The position numbers and the translations under genes are program-made. From assembly GCF_002113375.1 (NCBI RefSeq), contig NZ_NEHO01000011.1, forward strand, positions 62,001-126,000: a DNA stretch of 64,000 bases. Reading direction: 5' to 3'. This document shows, piece by piece, positions 25,748 to 35,307 of the stretch. The stretch comes from Pseudomonas sp. R37(2017). GTDB lineage: Bacteria > Pseudomonadota > Gammaproteobacteria > Pseudomonadales > Pseudomonadaceae. Position 1 is the stretch's first letter, and the number at the start of each line of letters is the position of its first letter. Below the pieces are notes generated by a model that saw only the letters and a program-made list of their open reading frames with translations, was not told the origin of the DNA and did no database searches.

Positions 25748-25776
25748 CTTCGCGAGCAGGCTCGCTCCTACAGGAG
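25748..25776. repeat. Single REP arm upstream of SDR gene
   Basis: One unpaired copy of the REP palindrome, CTTCGCGAGCAGGCTCGCTC then CTACAG, in the gap between the phosphotransferase gene and the SDR gene. Confidence 0.75.
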
Positions 25777-25785
25777 CGGGTGCGG

Positions 25786-26853
25786 TCAGAGGCTGGATTT
25801 CTGGATGACCTGCAAGCTCATCTGCTCCAGCAACTTGTTCATGTGGATGAACTGCGCGAAGCGTTTGTCCTGGGTCTGGCCGTGGTAGAAGCGGTAGTAG
25901 ATCTGCTGCACGATGCCGGCCAGGCGGAACAGACCGTAGGTGTAGTAGAAGTCGAAATTGTCGATGCGGATGCCCGAGCGTTCGGCGTAGTAGTCGACGA
26001 ACTCGCGGCGGGTCAACATGCCTGGCGCGTGGCTTGGCTGGCGGCGCATCATCTGCACCGGTGCCGGATCATCGGCTTCGATCCAGTAGGCGAGGGTGTT
26101 GCCCAGGTCCATCAACGGGTCGCCGAGGGTGGTCAGCTCCCAATCGAGCACGCCGATGATCTGCATCGGGTTGTTCGGGTCGAGGATGACGTTGTCGAAG
26201 CGGTAGTCGTTGTGCACGATGCTGGAGGTCGGATGGTCGGCCGGCATCTTGTCGTTGAGCCAGGCTTTCACCGTTTCCCAATGCGGCGCGTCGGGAGTCA
26301 GGGCCTTTTCGTAGCGATCGCTCCAGCCTTTGATTTGCCGTGCCACATAGCCTTCGGGTTTTCCCAGGTCACCCAGGCCGTAGGCGTTGTAGTCGACGCG
26401 ATGCAGTTCCACGAACTTGTCGATGAAGCTCTTGCACAGGGCTTCGGTTTTCGCCGAATCCAGGCCCAGCTCCGGTGGCAGGTCCGAGCGCAGGATGATG
26501 CCGTTGACCCGTTCCATGACATAGAACTCGGCACCGATCACCGATTCGTCGGTGCAGTGCACGTAGGCTTTCGGGCAATACGGAAAACCATCGCGCAGTT
26601 GATTGAGGATGCGGAATTCGCGGCCCATGTCATGGGCGGACTTGGCCTTGTGACCGAACGGCGGGCGACGCAGGACGAACTCCTGTTCGGGGTATTCCAG
26701 CAAGTAGGTGAGGTTTGAAGCGCCGCCCGGAAACTGGCTGATCCGTGGCAAGCCGCTGAGCCCGGGAATATGGGCCTTGAGGTATGGATCGATCAGGCTG
26801 GCATCGAGCTCTTCGCCGGTGCGGATACGGGTGGACTGATCATTAAGCGCCAT
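25786..26853 (-). CDS. Phosphotransferase (APH/ACAD10-11 N-domain-like) family protein
   Basis: Aminoglycoside-phosphotransferase-fold protein of 355 residues resembling the kinase-like domain of ACAD10/ACAD11, which phosphorylate 4-hydroxyacyl-CoA in fatty-acid and levulinate-type degradation. Kinase features are the glycine-rich QFPGGASNLTYLLEY loop, the ATP-binding strand EFVLRRPPFG, the catalytic Brenner motif SSIVHNDYRFDNVILDP and the metal motif GVLDWELTTLGDPLMDLGNT. It is the upstream gene of a probable pair with the SDR. True antibiotic kinase function is unlikely given the context. Confidence 0.88.
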   Translation of the reverse strand: MALNDQSTRIRTGEELDASLIDPYLKAHIPGLSGLPRISQFPGGASNLTYLLEYPEQEFVLRRPPFGHKAKSAHDMGREFRILNQLRDGFPYCPKAYVHCTDESVIGAEFYVMERVNGIILRSDLPPELGLDSAKTEALCKSFIDKFVELHRVDYNAYGLGDLGKPEGYVARQIKGWSDRYEKALTPDAPHWETVKAWLNDKMPADHPTSSIVHNDYRFDNVILDPNNPMQIIGVLDWELTTLGDPLMDLGNTLAYWIEADDPAPVQMMRRQPSHAPGMLTRREFVDYYAERSGIRIDNFDFYYTYGLFRLAGIVQQIYYRFYHGQTQDKRFAQFIHMNKLLEQMSLQVIQKSSL

Positions 26854-26997
26854 GCTTATCCCTTCTGCTTATTCTGGAGGCCTGAAACTATTGGCTAATC
26901 TAATGCGCACTGGGCGCCCCCACAACCGCGAACGGCTCTTATAGGTGAGCGTGTTGCCGGCCAATCATTGTTTTTGATACAGGTGTTTGAATCGCCG

Positions 26998-27963
26998 TCA
27001 CTGGGCGACCTGGCTCATGGTGGGCGGCAAGTCGATCGGCGTCAGCACCGGTAGATTGGAGAAAAACGCCACGAGGTTCTTGCCCACCAACTCGACGGTG
27101 CCCTGGGTGGCTTCCGGAGACAGTCCGGCGACATGGGACGTGAGGATCACGTTGCTCAGGGTCTTGAGCGCATTCGGCACTTGCGGTTCGTGATCGAACA
27201 CATCCAGTGCCGCACCGGCGATCCGGCGTTGCTCCAGGGCGGTGATCAGGTCAGCGGTGGCGACCACGCTGGCACGGGCGATGTTGACGATAAACCCATT
27301 GGGTCCCAACGCGTCGAGTACCTGGCGATTGATCAGGTGCTTGGTGCCCAGGCCGCCGGGCGTGGCGACGATCAGGAAGTCCGAGGCGCGCGCCAGTTCG
27401 GTCGGGGTCGAGCAGAACGTGTAGGGCACGTCGCTGCGATGCTGGCGGTTGTGGTAGCTGATGCTCATGTCGAAACCGGCGCCGGCACGCTTGGCGATGG
27501 CCATGCCGACCGCGCCGAGGCCGAGGATGCCCAGGCGTTTGCCGGCGAGGGAAGGGCGCATGATCTTCGGCCACTCGCCGCGCCGCACGGCGGCATCACA
27601 GCGGGGTACGTCGCGCACCAGCGACAGCAACAGCGCCATGGCATGGTCGGCGACAGAAGAGGCATTGACCCCGGCACCATTGGTGACGGTGATGCCCCGG
27701 TTGGCGGCGGCCTGCAGGTCGACGTGTTCATAGCCGGCGCCTATCACGCAAATGATCTTGAGCTTGTGCAGCGCGGCGATTTCATCGGCATACAGCCCCA
27801 ATGGGCCACGGGTGAGGACGGCGTCGATCTGCCCGGCGTGGCGGGTGATGGCTTCGGCGCGCTCGGCGGGCGTCGGGGCCAGGATCAGGTGGAAGCCCTG
27901 ATGCTCGAGGATAGGCAGGTAATCATTGATGGTTTCAACCAGTACCAGAACGGTGACAGGCAT
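26998..27963 (-). CDS. D-2-hydroxyacid dehydrogenase (glyoxylate/hydroxypyruvate or 2-ketogluconate reductase type)
   Basis: NAD(P)-dependent D-isomer specific 2-hydroxyacid dehydrogenase of 321 residues. The nucleotide-binding motif is LGILGLGAVGMAIAKRAGAG near residue 150; the catalytic triad is visible as Arg in FIVNIARASVV, Glu in VFDHEPQVPNAL and His in LTSHVAGLSPEAT. Length and motifs are complete. It stands alone between the phosphotransferase gene and a TetR gene on the same strand. Substrate cannot be set from sequence; hydroxypyruvate, glyoxylate and 2-ketogluconate are the usual options. Confidence 0.88.
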   Translation of the reverse strand: MPVTVLVLVETINDYLPILEHQGFHLILAPTPAERAEAITRHAGQIDAVLTRGPLGLYADEIAALHKLKIICVIGAGYEHVDLQAAANRGITVTNGAGVNASSVADHAMALLLSLVRDVPRCDAAVRRGEWPKIMRPSLAGKRLGILGLGAVGMAIAKRAGAGFDMSISYHNRQHRSDVPYTFCSTPTELARASDFLIVATPGGLGTKHLINRQVLDALGPNGFIVNIARASVVATADLITALEQRRIAGAALDVFDHEPQVPNALKTLSNVILTSHVAGLSPEATQGTVELVGKNLVAFFSNLPVLTPIDLPPTMSQVAQ

Positions 27964-28110
27964 GCTTGGCTCCCTGTGGGCATCGAAAAATCGGCTCGGA
28001 CGTGATTTGAGGTTGCTGATTCAAGGATAGCTTGGCAGACACTACAGATCGCAGCCTGCGGAAGTTGCCAGGCACGACATCGCGCAGGCTGTGGCAAAGC
28101 AGGCGGATTT

Positions 28111-28722
28111 TTACTGCGCGCCCTGCCTGTCGCCTGGTTTCGATGGCATGAGAGTGGCACGTGCGGCCTGGAGAATCTCGTCCGACAACGGATCGCCGCG
28201 GGTGGCCCGGGACAGCATCAGCGCGCCGAACATCAGCGAATATTGCACCAGTACCTGCTGCCGATTACTGGCGGCATCCTCTGTGTCCAGCAGCGTAGCC
28301 AGTGAGTCGAGCAGGTTGTTCAGGCCGTGCAGGTAGGTTTGACGCAAACCGCTGTCGGCGGCTTCGTGGCACATATCCCCGGCGAAGGCCACCACCGGGC
28401 AGCTGTCGCCCGGGTTGTCCCGGCTCTCGCGAGACAGGTAGGGGTCGACCACGGCGCGGCGGGCGGCGTCCTTGCTGTCATGCTCGGCCACCCGCGCTTG
28501 CCAGCGTTGCGCGGCCTGTTCGAAGGCCCGGCCACTGGCTTCCTGCGCCAGGGCCTCCCTGGATTGGAAATGCCCGTAGAAACCGCCGTGGGTCAGGCCC
28601 GCGGCAGCCATCACATCGACAACACTGATCCCGTGCAGGCCGCGTTCGCGAAACAGCCGCGTGGCGGCTTCGACGATGGTCTCGCGATTGAGGTCGGCTT
28701 GTTTGCGGGAAACTCGGGGCAT
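28111..28722 (-). CDS. TetR/AcrR-family transcriptional regulator
   Basis: Repressor of 203 residues with the N-terminal recognition region GLHGISVVDVMAAAGLTHGGFYGHFQSREAL. The C-terminal domain, containing NPGDSCPVVAFAGDMCHEA, is of the type found in TetR_C_33-like regulators of oxidative or electrophile-responsive genes. An ATG at 28722 (PRVSRKQADLN) is preferred over the upstream TTG that would add 16 weakly conserved residues. It lies 28 bases downstream of a tautomerase gene on the same strand and probably shares its transcript. Confidence 0.85.
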   Translation of the reverse strand: MPRVSRKQADLNRETIVEAATRLFRERGLHGISVVDVMAAAGLTHGGFYGHFQSREALAQEASGRAFEQAAQRWQARVAEHDSKDAARRAVVDPYLSRESRDNPGDSCPVVAFAGDMCHEAADSGLRQTYLHGLNNLLDSLATLLDTEDAASNRQQVLVQYSLMFGALMLSRATRGDPLSDEILQAARATLMPSKPGDRQGAQ

Positions 28723-28750
28723 GGGTTTTCTCGGGGCTGCGGGTTGAAGA

Positions 28751-29134
28751 TCAGAGTGCGTATTGGGCAATTCCGTTGCCGAACGACCAGTTTTCCTTTT
28801 TGACTTCCACCAGATTGATGAAAACGTCCTCCAGGCGCACGGCCAGTTCTGTATGAAGGCTTTCGGCGATGGTCTTGTAGAGGAGTTTTTTCTGCTCGAT
28901 GGTTCGGCCTTCGCTCATGGTGATCTGGATCACCACCAGTTGGTCGGTGCGGCCGATGCCCAGATAACCGGGATCAAAGATGAAGTGCTGCTCATCGTGT
29001 TCGGTCAGGATCTGGAAATTATCGTTCTGCGGCACTCCGATGGTGCTGTGCATGGCGGCGTAGATCAATTGGCCGATGCGCTTGGCGTGGGTGGGGTCCT
29101 GATGTTTTTTGATGTCGACGCGAACCAATGGCAT
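28751..29134 (-). CDS. Tautomerase superfamily protein (4-OT/MIF fold)
   Basis: Small enzyme of 127 residues. The chosen ATG at 29134 puts Pro immediately after Met (MPLVRVDIKK), which is required because tautomerases use the N-terminal proline as catalytic base; the longer open frame upstream crosses a REP and is not coding. The motif PLVRVDIKKHQDPTHAKRIG is typical of the tautomerase_2-like group, with later VVIQITMSEGRTIEQKKLLY and LVEVKKENWSFGNG. Paired with the TetR gene downstream; the natural substrate is unknown. Confidence 0.88.
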   Translation of the reverse strand: MPLVRVDIKKHQDPTHAKRIGQLIYAAMHSTIGVPQNDNFQILTEHDEQHFIFDPGYLGIGRTDQLVVIQITMSEGRTIEQKKLLYKTIAESLHTELAVRLEDVFINLVEVKKENWSFGNGIAQYAL

Positions 29135-29505
29135 GGGAAGACTCCAGGAAAGATGCAGGTCAGTTAAAAATACATGACGTCTGACCTTTATCAAGTGCGG
29201 ACTGCGCTTTGCCGATGGGCCGCAAATCCTTGTGGGAGCGAGCCTGCTCGCGATGGCTGCGGCACATGCAACATGTTCTCCGGCGGATACACCGCTAAAG
29301 TCGGAGCGCCGCCCGGAGCAATCTCCCACGGGGGGGGCTCGAGGGATTTTCATCTGTCTGGTACCACCGTTCCTCATCTAAGTCTTTGCTTCTGTTCACT
29401 AATCCTCCAGAATCGCGCCCCTGTTTCGGCCAGGGCGCTGCCTGTCGGGTATTCCGACGCGTTCTGGCCGGGTGGCAAGTGACCGGAATGTGGAGATCCC
29501 ACCGG
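29135..29505. other. Intergenic stretch with one REP arm and a decayed second-type arm
   Basis: This gap of about 370 bases between tautomerase and transporter genes holds a single REP copy (29231-29256) and a degenerate GTCGGAGCGCCGCCCGGAGC arm (29299-29318) of the kind found intact at 57 and 62 kb. A poly-G run follows at 29331-29337. No gene is supported. Confidence 0.6.
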
Positions 29506-30786
29506 ATGAATGATCAGGCCAATAGCGTCAACAAACGCTATGTAGATGCGACCCCCGCGACGCTTTCGAGCTGGAATCGCCAAGACACCACCTGGATGCT
29601 GGGCCTGTTTGGCACGGCGATTGGCGCCGGAACCCTGTTTTTGCCGATCAACGCAGGCCTGGGCGGTTTCTGGCCGCTGCTGATCCTGGCGTTGCTGGCG
29701 TTCCCGATGACCTTCTACGCACACCGCGGGCTGACCCGTTTTGTGCTGTCCGGTCGCGAAGGTGCCGACATCACTGAAGTGGTGGAAGAGCATTTCGGCA
29801 TCAAGGCCGGTGCGCTGATCACCTTGCTGTACTTCTTCGCCATTTTCCCGATCCTGCTGATCTACAGCGTGGCGCTGACCAACACCGTGGGCAGCTTCCT
29901 CGAGCATCAACTGCACATCATGCCGCCACCGCGCGCCGTGCTGTCGCTGGTGCTGATCCTCGGCCTGCTGGCGGTGGTGCGTTGCGGCGAACAATTGATC
30001 GTCAAGGCCATGAGCCTGATGGTCTATCCATTCATCGTCGCGCTGCTGTTCCTGGCGGTGTACCTGATTCCCCACTGGAACGGCGGCATCCTGACCACCG
30101 CCAGCAGCGTGCCGGCACCCTCGGCGCTGTTGCACACCCTGTGGCTGGCGATCCCGGTGATGGTGTTCTCGTTCAACCATTCGCCGATCATTTCGGCGTT
30201 CGCCGTGGACCAGAAGCGTCGCTACGGTGAGCAGGCCGAGGAGCGCAGCTCGCAGATCCTGTCTCGCGCCCACTTGCTGATGGTGGTGATGGTACTGTTC
30301 TTCGTCTTCAGTTGCGTGCTGACCCTGTCGCCAGCGCAACTGGCTGAAGCCAAGGCGCAGAACCTGTCGATCCTGTCCTACCTGGCCAACCACTTCAGCA
30401 ATCCGACCATCGCTTTCGCGGCGCCACTGATTGCCTTCGTGGCCATCTCCAAATCGTTCCTGGGCCACTACATCGGCGCCAGCGAAGGCCTCAAGGGCCT
30501 GATCGTGAAAAGCGGCAAGCGTCCGTCGGCCAAGACCCTGGACCGCATGACCGCCGCCTTCATGCTGGTGGTGTGCTGGATCGTCGCCACGCTGAACCCG
30601 AGCATTCTCGGCATGATCGAAACCCTGGGTGGCCCGGTGATCGCGGCGATCCTGTTCCTGATGCCGATGTACGCCATCCGCAAGGTACCGGCGATGGCGC
30701 GCTATCGCGGCCAGGCATCCAACGTCTTCGTGACGGCGGTGGGCCTGGTGGCGATTACCGCGTTGATCTACTCCTTGGCGGCGTGA
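29506..30786 (+). CDS. HAAAP-family serine/threonine-type amino acid transporter
   Basis: Inner membrane proton or sodium symporter of 426 residues with about eleven hydrophobic segments. The opening MLGLFGTAIGAGTLFLPINA, the FPMTFYAHRGLTRFVLSG loop and VFSFNHSPIISAFAV are characteristic of the SdaC/TdcC branch of the hydroxy and aromatic amino acid permeases. The ATG at 29506 follows GGAGATCCCACCGG; the open frame extends further upstream but only through non-coding repeats. A strong terminator follows the gene, so it is monocistronic. L-serine is the best guess for substrate. Confidence 0.88.
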   Translation: MNDQANSVNKRYVDATPATLSSWNRQDTTWMLGLFGTAIGAGTLFLPINAGLGGFWPLLILALLAFPMTFYAHRGLTRFVLSGREGADITEVVEEHFGIKAGALITLLYFFAIFPILLIYSVALTNTVGSFLEHQLHIMPPPRAVLSLVLILGLLAVVRCGEQLIVKAMSLMVYPFIVALLFLAVYLIPHWNGGILTTASSVPAPSALLHTLWLAIPVMVFSFNHSPIISAFAVDQKRRYGEQAEERSSQILSRAHLLMVVMVLFFVFSCVLTLSPAQLAEAKAQNLSILSYLANHFSNPTIAFAAPLIAFVAISKSFLGHYIGASEGLKGLIVKSGKRPSAKTLDRMTAAFMLVVCWIVATLNPSILGMIETLGGPVIAAILFLMPMYAIRKVPAMARYRGQASNVFVTAVGLVAITALIYSLAA

Positions 30787-30829
30787 TCGACCGGCCTGCT
30801 CGCGCAGCACCGGATTGACAGCTAAAGTG

Positions 30830-30863
30830 GCCGCTGCACGTGATACGTGCAGCGGCTTTTTTT
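30830..30863 (+). terminator. Rho-independent terminator of the serine-type transporter
   Basis: A perfect 12-bp stem, GCCGCTGCACGT (30830-30841) with ACGTGCAGCGGC (30845-30856), a 3-base loop and seven following T residues. It also fixes the start of the next gene to a point downstream. Confidence 0.92.
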
Positions 30864-30880
30864 CGTCTGGAGACACCGGA

Positions 30881-32521
30881 TTGTCGAGCGCCCCAAACGC
30901 TGATCCCACCGAGCAACCCAACCGCTGGCAGGACCTGCTGGCCGGATTGTCGATCGCCGGTTTGTTGTTGCCTGAGGCCGTGGCCTACTCAAGCATTGCG
31001 GCGTTGGCACCCCAGGCCGGGGTTATCGCCTTGTTTGCCGGTTTGTTGTGCTACGGACTGCTGGGTACCAGCCGTTTCGCCATCGTTTCGGCGACGTCCT
31101 CGTCGGCCGCGGTACTGGCGGCGGCGACTGCGATGCTGTCCAATGGCGATCCCGGGCTGCGCTCGACGCTGGCCATCGGGCTGGTGTTGGTGACTGGGGT
31201 TTTCTTTGTGCTGGCGGGGCTGTTCAGGCTCGGCAGCGTGACGTCGTTCATCGCCAAACCGGTGCTGCGCGGTTTTGCCTTTGGCCTGGCCCTGACCATT
31301 ATTCTCAAACAGTTCGCCAGCGTGGTCGGCGTGCATTTGACCGATGCCAACCTGGTGCGCTTCCTGCCGCAATTGCTGGAACAGCTGCCGCAATGGAATT
31401 GGGCGGCAGCGGCGGTGGGCGCCGTGTCTCTGGTTTTGCTGTGGCTGTTCGCGCGGTTTCGGCATCTGCCGGGTGGTTTGTTGGTGGTTGTGATCGGTAT
31501 TGCGGCAGGGCAGTGGCTGAACCTGCCAGCCTATGGCGTGAAGCTGATCGGCGTGATCGACCTGAGCCTGGAGGTGCCGAAGTTACCGGTGCTGCCGTTC
31601 GCCGACTGGTTGCGCCTGGGTGAGCTGGCGTTCGCCATGGTGATGATTCTGTACGCGGAGTCTTATGGCTCGATCAGTGCCTATGCGCTCAAGCACGGTG
31701 ATCGTGTTGCCTCGAACCGGGATTTGCTGGCGCTGGGTGCGTCCAACCTGCTGTCCGGCCTGTTCCACGGCATGCCGGCAGGAGCGGGTTATTCGGCCAC
31801 GTCGGCCAATGAGGCGGCGGGGGCCACTTCGCGCCTGGCCGGTATCGTGGCGGCGCTGGTGGTGCTGGTCATCGTCCTGACGGTGCTGCCTTACCTCGCT
31901 CTTACTCCGGAACCGATCCTCGCTGCCATTGTCATCCATGCCCTGGGGCGCGGCTTGAGCCTGCAGCCACTGGGGCGGTATTTCATCTGGCGCCGCGACC
32001 GCTTGCTGGTGACCTGCGCCGTAGGCGCGGTGCTGGTGCTGGGCGTGCTGGACGGCTTACTGGTGGCGGTGGCGATCAGTGTGTTGTTGATGCTCAAGCA
32101 GATGTCGGCGGCGGATATCCAGATTCTGGGGCGCATCGATGGCGGTCACGATTTTGTCGACCTGCAGCGCCATCCCATGGCGCAAACGGTGCCAGGCGTG
32201 TTGATTGTCCGGCCGGGTGAAGCGTTGTTCTTTGCCAACGTCGAGCGGATTCTTGGCGGTACATTGCGTCTGATCAGGCATTCGCAAGCGCCGATTCATT
32301 CGGTGATTCTCAGTCTGGAGGAATCTCCCGACCTGGATGGCACCAGCATCGAGGCCCTGCAAGAGTTTTTTCTGCGGGTGCATCAGACCGGTGCGCGCTT
32401 GATTCTGGCGCGCCTCAAGGACGGTGCGCAAACTGCATTGGCGGCGTTGCCGGAGGTGGAGGCCAACGGTGTGGTGTTGAGCGGACTCAGTGTCGATGGC
32501 GCGGTGCAACAGAACACATAA
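30881..32521 (+). CDS. SulP-family anion transporter with STAS domain
   Basis: Inner membrane sulfate/bicarbonate-type transporter of 546 residues. The signature GLLLPEAVAYSSIAALAPQA lies near residue 30, followed by about ten to twelve hydrophobic helices and a cytoplasmic STAS domain over the last 110 residues (from GVLIVRPGEALFFANVERI, with LSLEESPDLDGTSIEALQEF). The start is TTG at 30881 with GGAG eight bases upstream; starts further upstream overlap the preceding terminator hairpin. Convergent with acnB; a shared terminator follows. Substrate unknown (sulfate, bicarbonate or an organic anion). Confidence 0.87.
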   Translation: MSSAPNADPTEQPNRWQDLLAGLSIAGLLLPEAVAYSSIAALAPQAGVIALFAGLLCYGLLGTSRFAIVSATSSSAAVLAAATAMLSNGDPGLRSTLAIGLVLVTGVFFVLAGLFRLGSVTSFIAKPVLRGFAFGLALTIILKQFASVVGVHLTDANLVRFLPQLLEQLPQWNWAAAAVGAVSLVLLWLFARFRHLPGGLLVVVIGIAAGQWLNLPAYGVKLIGVIDLSLEVPKLPVLPFADWLRLGELAFAMVMILYAESYGSISAYALKHGDRVASNRDLLALGASNLLSGLFHGMPAGAGYSATSANEAAGATSRLAGIVAALVVLVIVLTVLPYLALTPEPILAAIVIHALGRGLSLQPLGRYFIWRRDRLLVTCAVGAVLVLGVLDGLLVAVAISVLLMLKQMSAADIQILGRIDGGHDFVDLQRHPMAQTVPGVLIVRPGEALFFANVERILGGTLRLIRHSQAPIHSVILSLEESPDLDGTSIEALQEFFLRVHQTGARLILARLKDGAQTALAALPEVEANGVVLSGLSVDGAVQQNT

Positions 32522-32523
32522 CC

Positions 32524-32631
32524 CCTGTAGGAGCGAGCATGCTCGCGATGGCGGTATGGCAGTCAACGAATTGGTTGGAACTGACGGCCTCATCGCGAGC
32601 ATGCCGCAAGCGGGCACCCGCTCCTACAGGG
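32524..32631. repeat. Composite REPIN after the SulP gene
   Basis: Left arm CTGTAGGAGCGAGCATGCTC; right side ATCGCGAGCATGCCGCAAGC then GGGCACCCGCTCCTACAG. The right arm carries an inserted CCGCAAGCGGGCACCC segment, as at 62923-63022. Confidence 0.8.
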
Positions 32632-32653
32632 GATCGTGGTGAATCACAGGCAT

Positions 32654-32692
32654 AAAAAAACGCCGCTCATCTCGCGATGGGCGGCGTTTTTC
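32654..32692. terminator. Bidirectional terminator between SulP gene and acnB
   Basis: CGCCGCTCAT and ATGGGCGGCG (32661-32690) form a stem flanked by seven A on the left and five T on the right, so it can end transcripts from both convergent genes. Confidence 0.88.
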
Positions 32693-32706
32693 ATTGCGTT
32701 GCAACG

Positions 32707-35307
32707 TTAGGCTTGAACGACCGGGATGTTGGCGTTCGCAGCAGCTTCACGGAACTCGGCGATCTGGTCGAAGGACAGGTAGCGGTAGACATCGGCCGCC
32801 ATGCTGTCGATCTTGCCAGCGTATTCCATGTACTCCTCGACGGTCGGCAGGCGACCCAGGATGGAAGCCACGGACGCCAGCTCGGCCGAAGCCAGGTAGA
32901 CGTTCGCGCCGTCACCCAGACGGTTCGGGAAGTTACGGGTCGAAGTCGAAACTACAGTCGAGTTCGGCTCTACACGTGCCTGGTTACCCATGCACAGCGA
33001 GCAGCCTGGCATTTCCATACGGGCGCCAGCCTTGCCGTAGATGCCGTAGTAGCCTTCTTCGGTCAGCTGGTGAGCGTCCATCTTGGTCGGCGGCGACAGC
33101 CACAGACGGGTTGGCAGCTGGCCCTTGACCTGATCCAGCAGTTTGCCGGCAGCGCGGAAGTGACCGATGTTGGTCATGCACGAACCGATGAACACTTCGT
33201 CGATCTTCTCGCCAGCAACGCTGGAGAGCAGGCGAGCGTCGTCCGGGTCGTTCGGCGCGCAGAGCACAGGCTCCTTGATGTCGGCCAGATCGATTTCGAT
33301 GACTTCGGCGTATTCGGCGTCCTTGTCCGCTTCCATCAGCTCAGGGTTGGCGATCCAGGCTTCCATCGCTTGAGCGCGACGTTCCAGGGTACGTGCATCG
33401 CCGTAGCCTTCGCCGATCATCCAGCGCAGCAGGGTGATGTTCGATTGCAGGTACTCGGTGATCGACTCTTTGGACAGCTGGATGGTGCAACCGGCAGCCG
33501 AACGTTCAGCCGAGGCGTCGGACAGTTCGAACGCTTGCTCGACGGTCAGCTTGGGCAGACCTTCGATCTCCAGGATGCGACCGGAGAAGGCGTTCTTCTT
33601 GCCTTTCTTCTCTACGGTCAACAGGCCTTTCTGGATCGCGTAGTAAGGGATGGCGTGGACCAGGTCACGCAGGGTGACGCCTGGCTGCAGTTCGCCCTTG
33701 AAGCGAACCAGGATCGACTCAGGCATGTCCAGCGGCATGACGCCGGTGGCAGCGGCGAAGGCTACCAGGCCGGAACCGGCCGGGAACGAGATGCCGATCG
33801 GGAAACGGGTGTGGGAGTCACCACCGGTACCGACGGTGTCTGGCAGCAGCATGCGGTTCAGCCACGAGTGGATGATGCCGTCGCCCGGACGCAGGGACAC
33901 GCCGCCACGGGTCATGATGAAGTCAGGCAGGGTGTGGTGGGTGGTCACGTCGATCGGCTTCGGATAAGCCGCGGTGTGGCAGAAGGACTGCATCACCAGA
34001 TCGGTCGAGAAGCCCAGGCACGCCAGGTCTTTCAGTTCGTCACGGGTCATTGGACCGGTGGTGTCCTGGGAGCCCACGGTGGTCATCTTCGGTTCGCAGT
34101 AGGTGCCCGGACGGATGCCGGTCACGCCGCAAGCCTTGCCGACCATTTTCTGCGCCAGGGTGTAGCCCTTGGTGCTTTCAGCCGGTGCTTCAGGCTTCTT
34201 GAACAGGGTCGAAGGTGGCAGACCCAGTTCGGCGCGCGCCTTCTCGGTCAGGCCGCGGCCGATGATCAGCGGAATACGGCCGCCGGCGCGAACTTCGTCC
34301 ATCAGGACCGGGGTCTTCAGTTCGAAGGTGGTCAGGACTTCGTCGGTGCCGTGCTTGCAGACTTTGCCAGCATGCGGGTACAGGTCGATCACGTCGCCCA
34401 TGTGCATGTTGGAAACGTCGAATTCGATCGGCAGTGCGCCGGCATCTTCCATGGTGTTGTAGAAGATCGGAGCGATCTTGCTGCCGAAGCAGAAACCGCC
34501 GCCGCGCTTGTTCGGCACGTAAGGCACGTCGTCGCCGAAGAACCACAGTACGGAGTTGGTCGCCGATTTACGCGAAGAACCGGTACCGACCACGTCACCC
34601 ACGTAGGCAACAGGGAAGCCGCCGTTGCGCATTTCTTCGATCTGCTTCATCGGACCGGTGACGCCTTGTGCGTCCGGCACGATGCCGTCGCGAGCCATTT
34701 TCAGCATGGCCAGGGCGTGCAGCGGGATGTCGGGACGGGACCAGGCATCCGGAGCAGGGGAGAGGTCGTCGGTGTTGGTTTCGCCGGTGACCTTGAAGAC
34801 GCGCAGGCTGATCTTGTCGGCCAGGGTCGGGCGCTTCACGAACCACTCGCCGTCAGCCCAGGATTGCAGCACGGCCTTGGCGTGAACGTTGCCGTTCTTG
34901 GCGCGCTCGGCAACGTCGTGGAAGGCATCGAACATCAGCAGGGTGTGCTTGAGTTCTTCGGCGGCAACTGGCGCCAGTTCGGCGTCGTCCAGCAGGGTTA
35001 CCAGAGTCACGATGTTGTAGCCGCCCTGCATGGTGCCGAGCAGTTCAACAGCGCGCTTCTTGTCGATCAGGGGGGATTTGGCTTCGCCTTTGGCGATGGC
35101 GGACAGGAAGCCGGCCTTTACATAGGCTGCTTCGTCCACTCCAGGCGGAACGCGATTGGTGATCAGGTCAACGAGGAATGCTTCTTCGCCAGCCGGGGGA
35201 TTTTTCAGCAGCTCGACCAGGCCTGCAGTTTGTTCGGCGTTTAGCGGCTGGGGAACGATACCCAGTGCTGCGCGCTCTTCGATATGTTTGCGGTAGGCTT
35301 CAAGCAC
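32707..35307 (-). CDS. acnB: Aconitate hydratase B
   Basis: TCA-cycle enzyme interconverting citrate and isocitrate, also able to dehydrate 2-methylisocitrate. It has 866 residues, the expected AcnB length, with the N-terminal HEAT-like region, the swivel domain following it (characteristic of AcnB), the active-site segment RPGDGIIHSWLNRMLLPDT and GGDSHTRFPIGISFPAGSG, and Fe-S cysteines in FIGSCMTNIGHFRAAGK and MPGCSLCMGNQAR. Translation starts at GTG in front of LEAYRKHIEERAA, with GAGGG upstream. It is transcribed alone toward a bidirectional terminator. Confidence 0.98.
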   Translation of the reverse strand: MLEAYRKHIEERAALGIVPQPLNAEQTAGLVELLKNPPAGEEAFLVDLITNRVPPGVDEAAYVKAGFLSAIAKGEAKSPLIDKKRAVELLGTMQGGYNIVTLVTLLDDAELAPVAAEELKHTLLMFDAFHDVAERAKNGNVHAKAVLQSWADGEWFVKRPTLADKISLRVFKVTGETNTDDLSPAPDAWSRPDIPLHALAMLKMARDGIVPDAQGVTGPMKQIEEMRNGGFPVAYVGDVVGTGSSRKSATNSVLWFFGDDVPYVPNKRGGGFCFGSKIAPIFYNTMEDAGALPIEFDVSNMHMGDVIDLYPHAGKVCKHGTDEVLTTFELKTPVLMDEVRAGGRIPLIIGRGLTEKARAELGLPPSTLFKKPEAPAESTKGYTLAQKMVGKACGVTGIRPGTYCEPKMTTVGSQDTTGPMTRDELKDLACLGFSTDLVMQSFCHTAAYPKPIDVTTHHTLPDFIMTRGGVSLRPGDGIIHSWLNRMLLPDTVGTGGDSHTRFPIGISFPAGSGLVAFAAATGVMPLDMPESILVRFKGELQPGVTLRDLVHAIPYYAIQKGLLTVEKKGKKNAFSGRILEIEGLPKLTVEQAFELSDASAERSAAGCTIQLSKESITEYLQSNITLLRWMIGEGYGDARTLERRAQAMEAWIANPELMEADKDAEYAEVIEIDLADIKEPVLCAPNDPDDARLLSSVAGEKIDEVFIGSCMTNIGHFRAAGKLLDQVKGQLPTRLWLSPPTKMDAHQLTEEGYYGIYGKAGARMEMPGCSLCMGNQARVEPNSTVVSTSTRNFPNRLGDGANVYLASAELASVASILGRLPTVEEYMEYAGKIDSMAADVYRYLSFDQIAEFREAAANANIPVVQA

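Noticed and set aside
29386..29505. N-terminal extension of the HAAAP transporter
   Set aside because: The 40 added residues run through repeat-derived intergenic DNA and are unlike any transporter start.
29374..30921. 515-codon minus-strand frame opposite the HAAAP transporter
   Set aside because: Very rich in Gln, His and Arg as expected from the reverse of a membrane protein gene; it also spans the terminator.
32677..35244. 855-codon plus-strand open frame opposite acnB
   Set aside because: Complement of highly conserved acnB. Composition is His/Gln/Val-rich antisense-like and no domain is visible.
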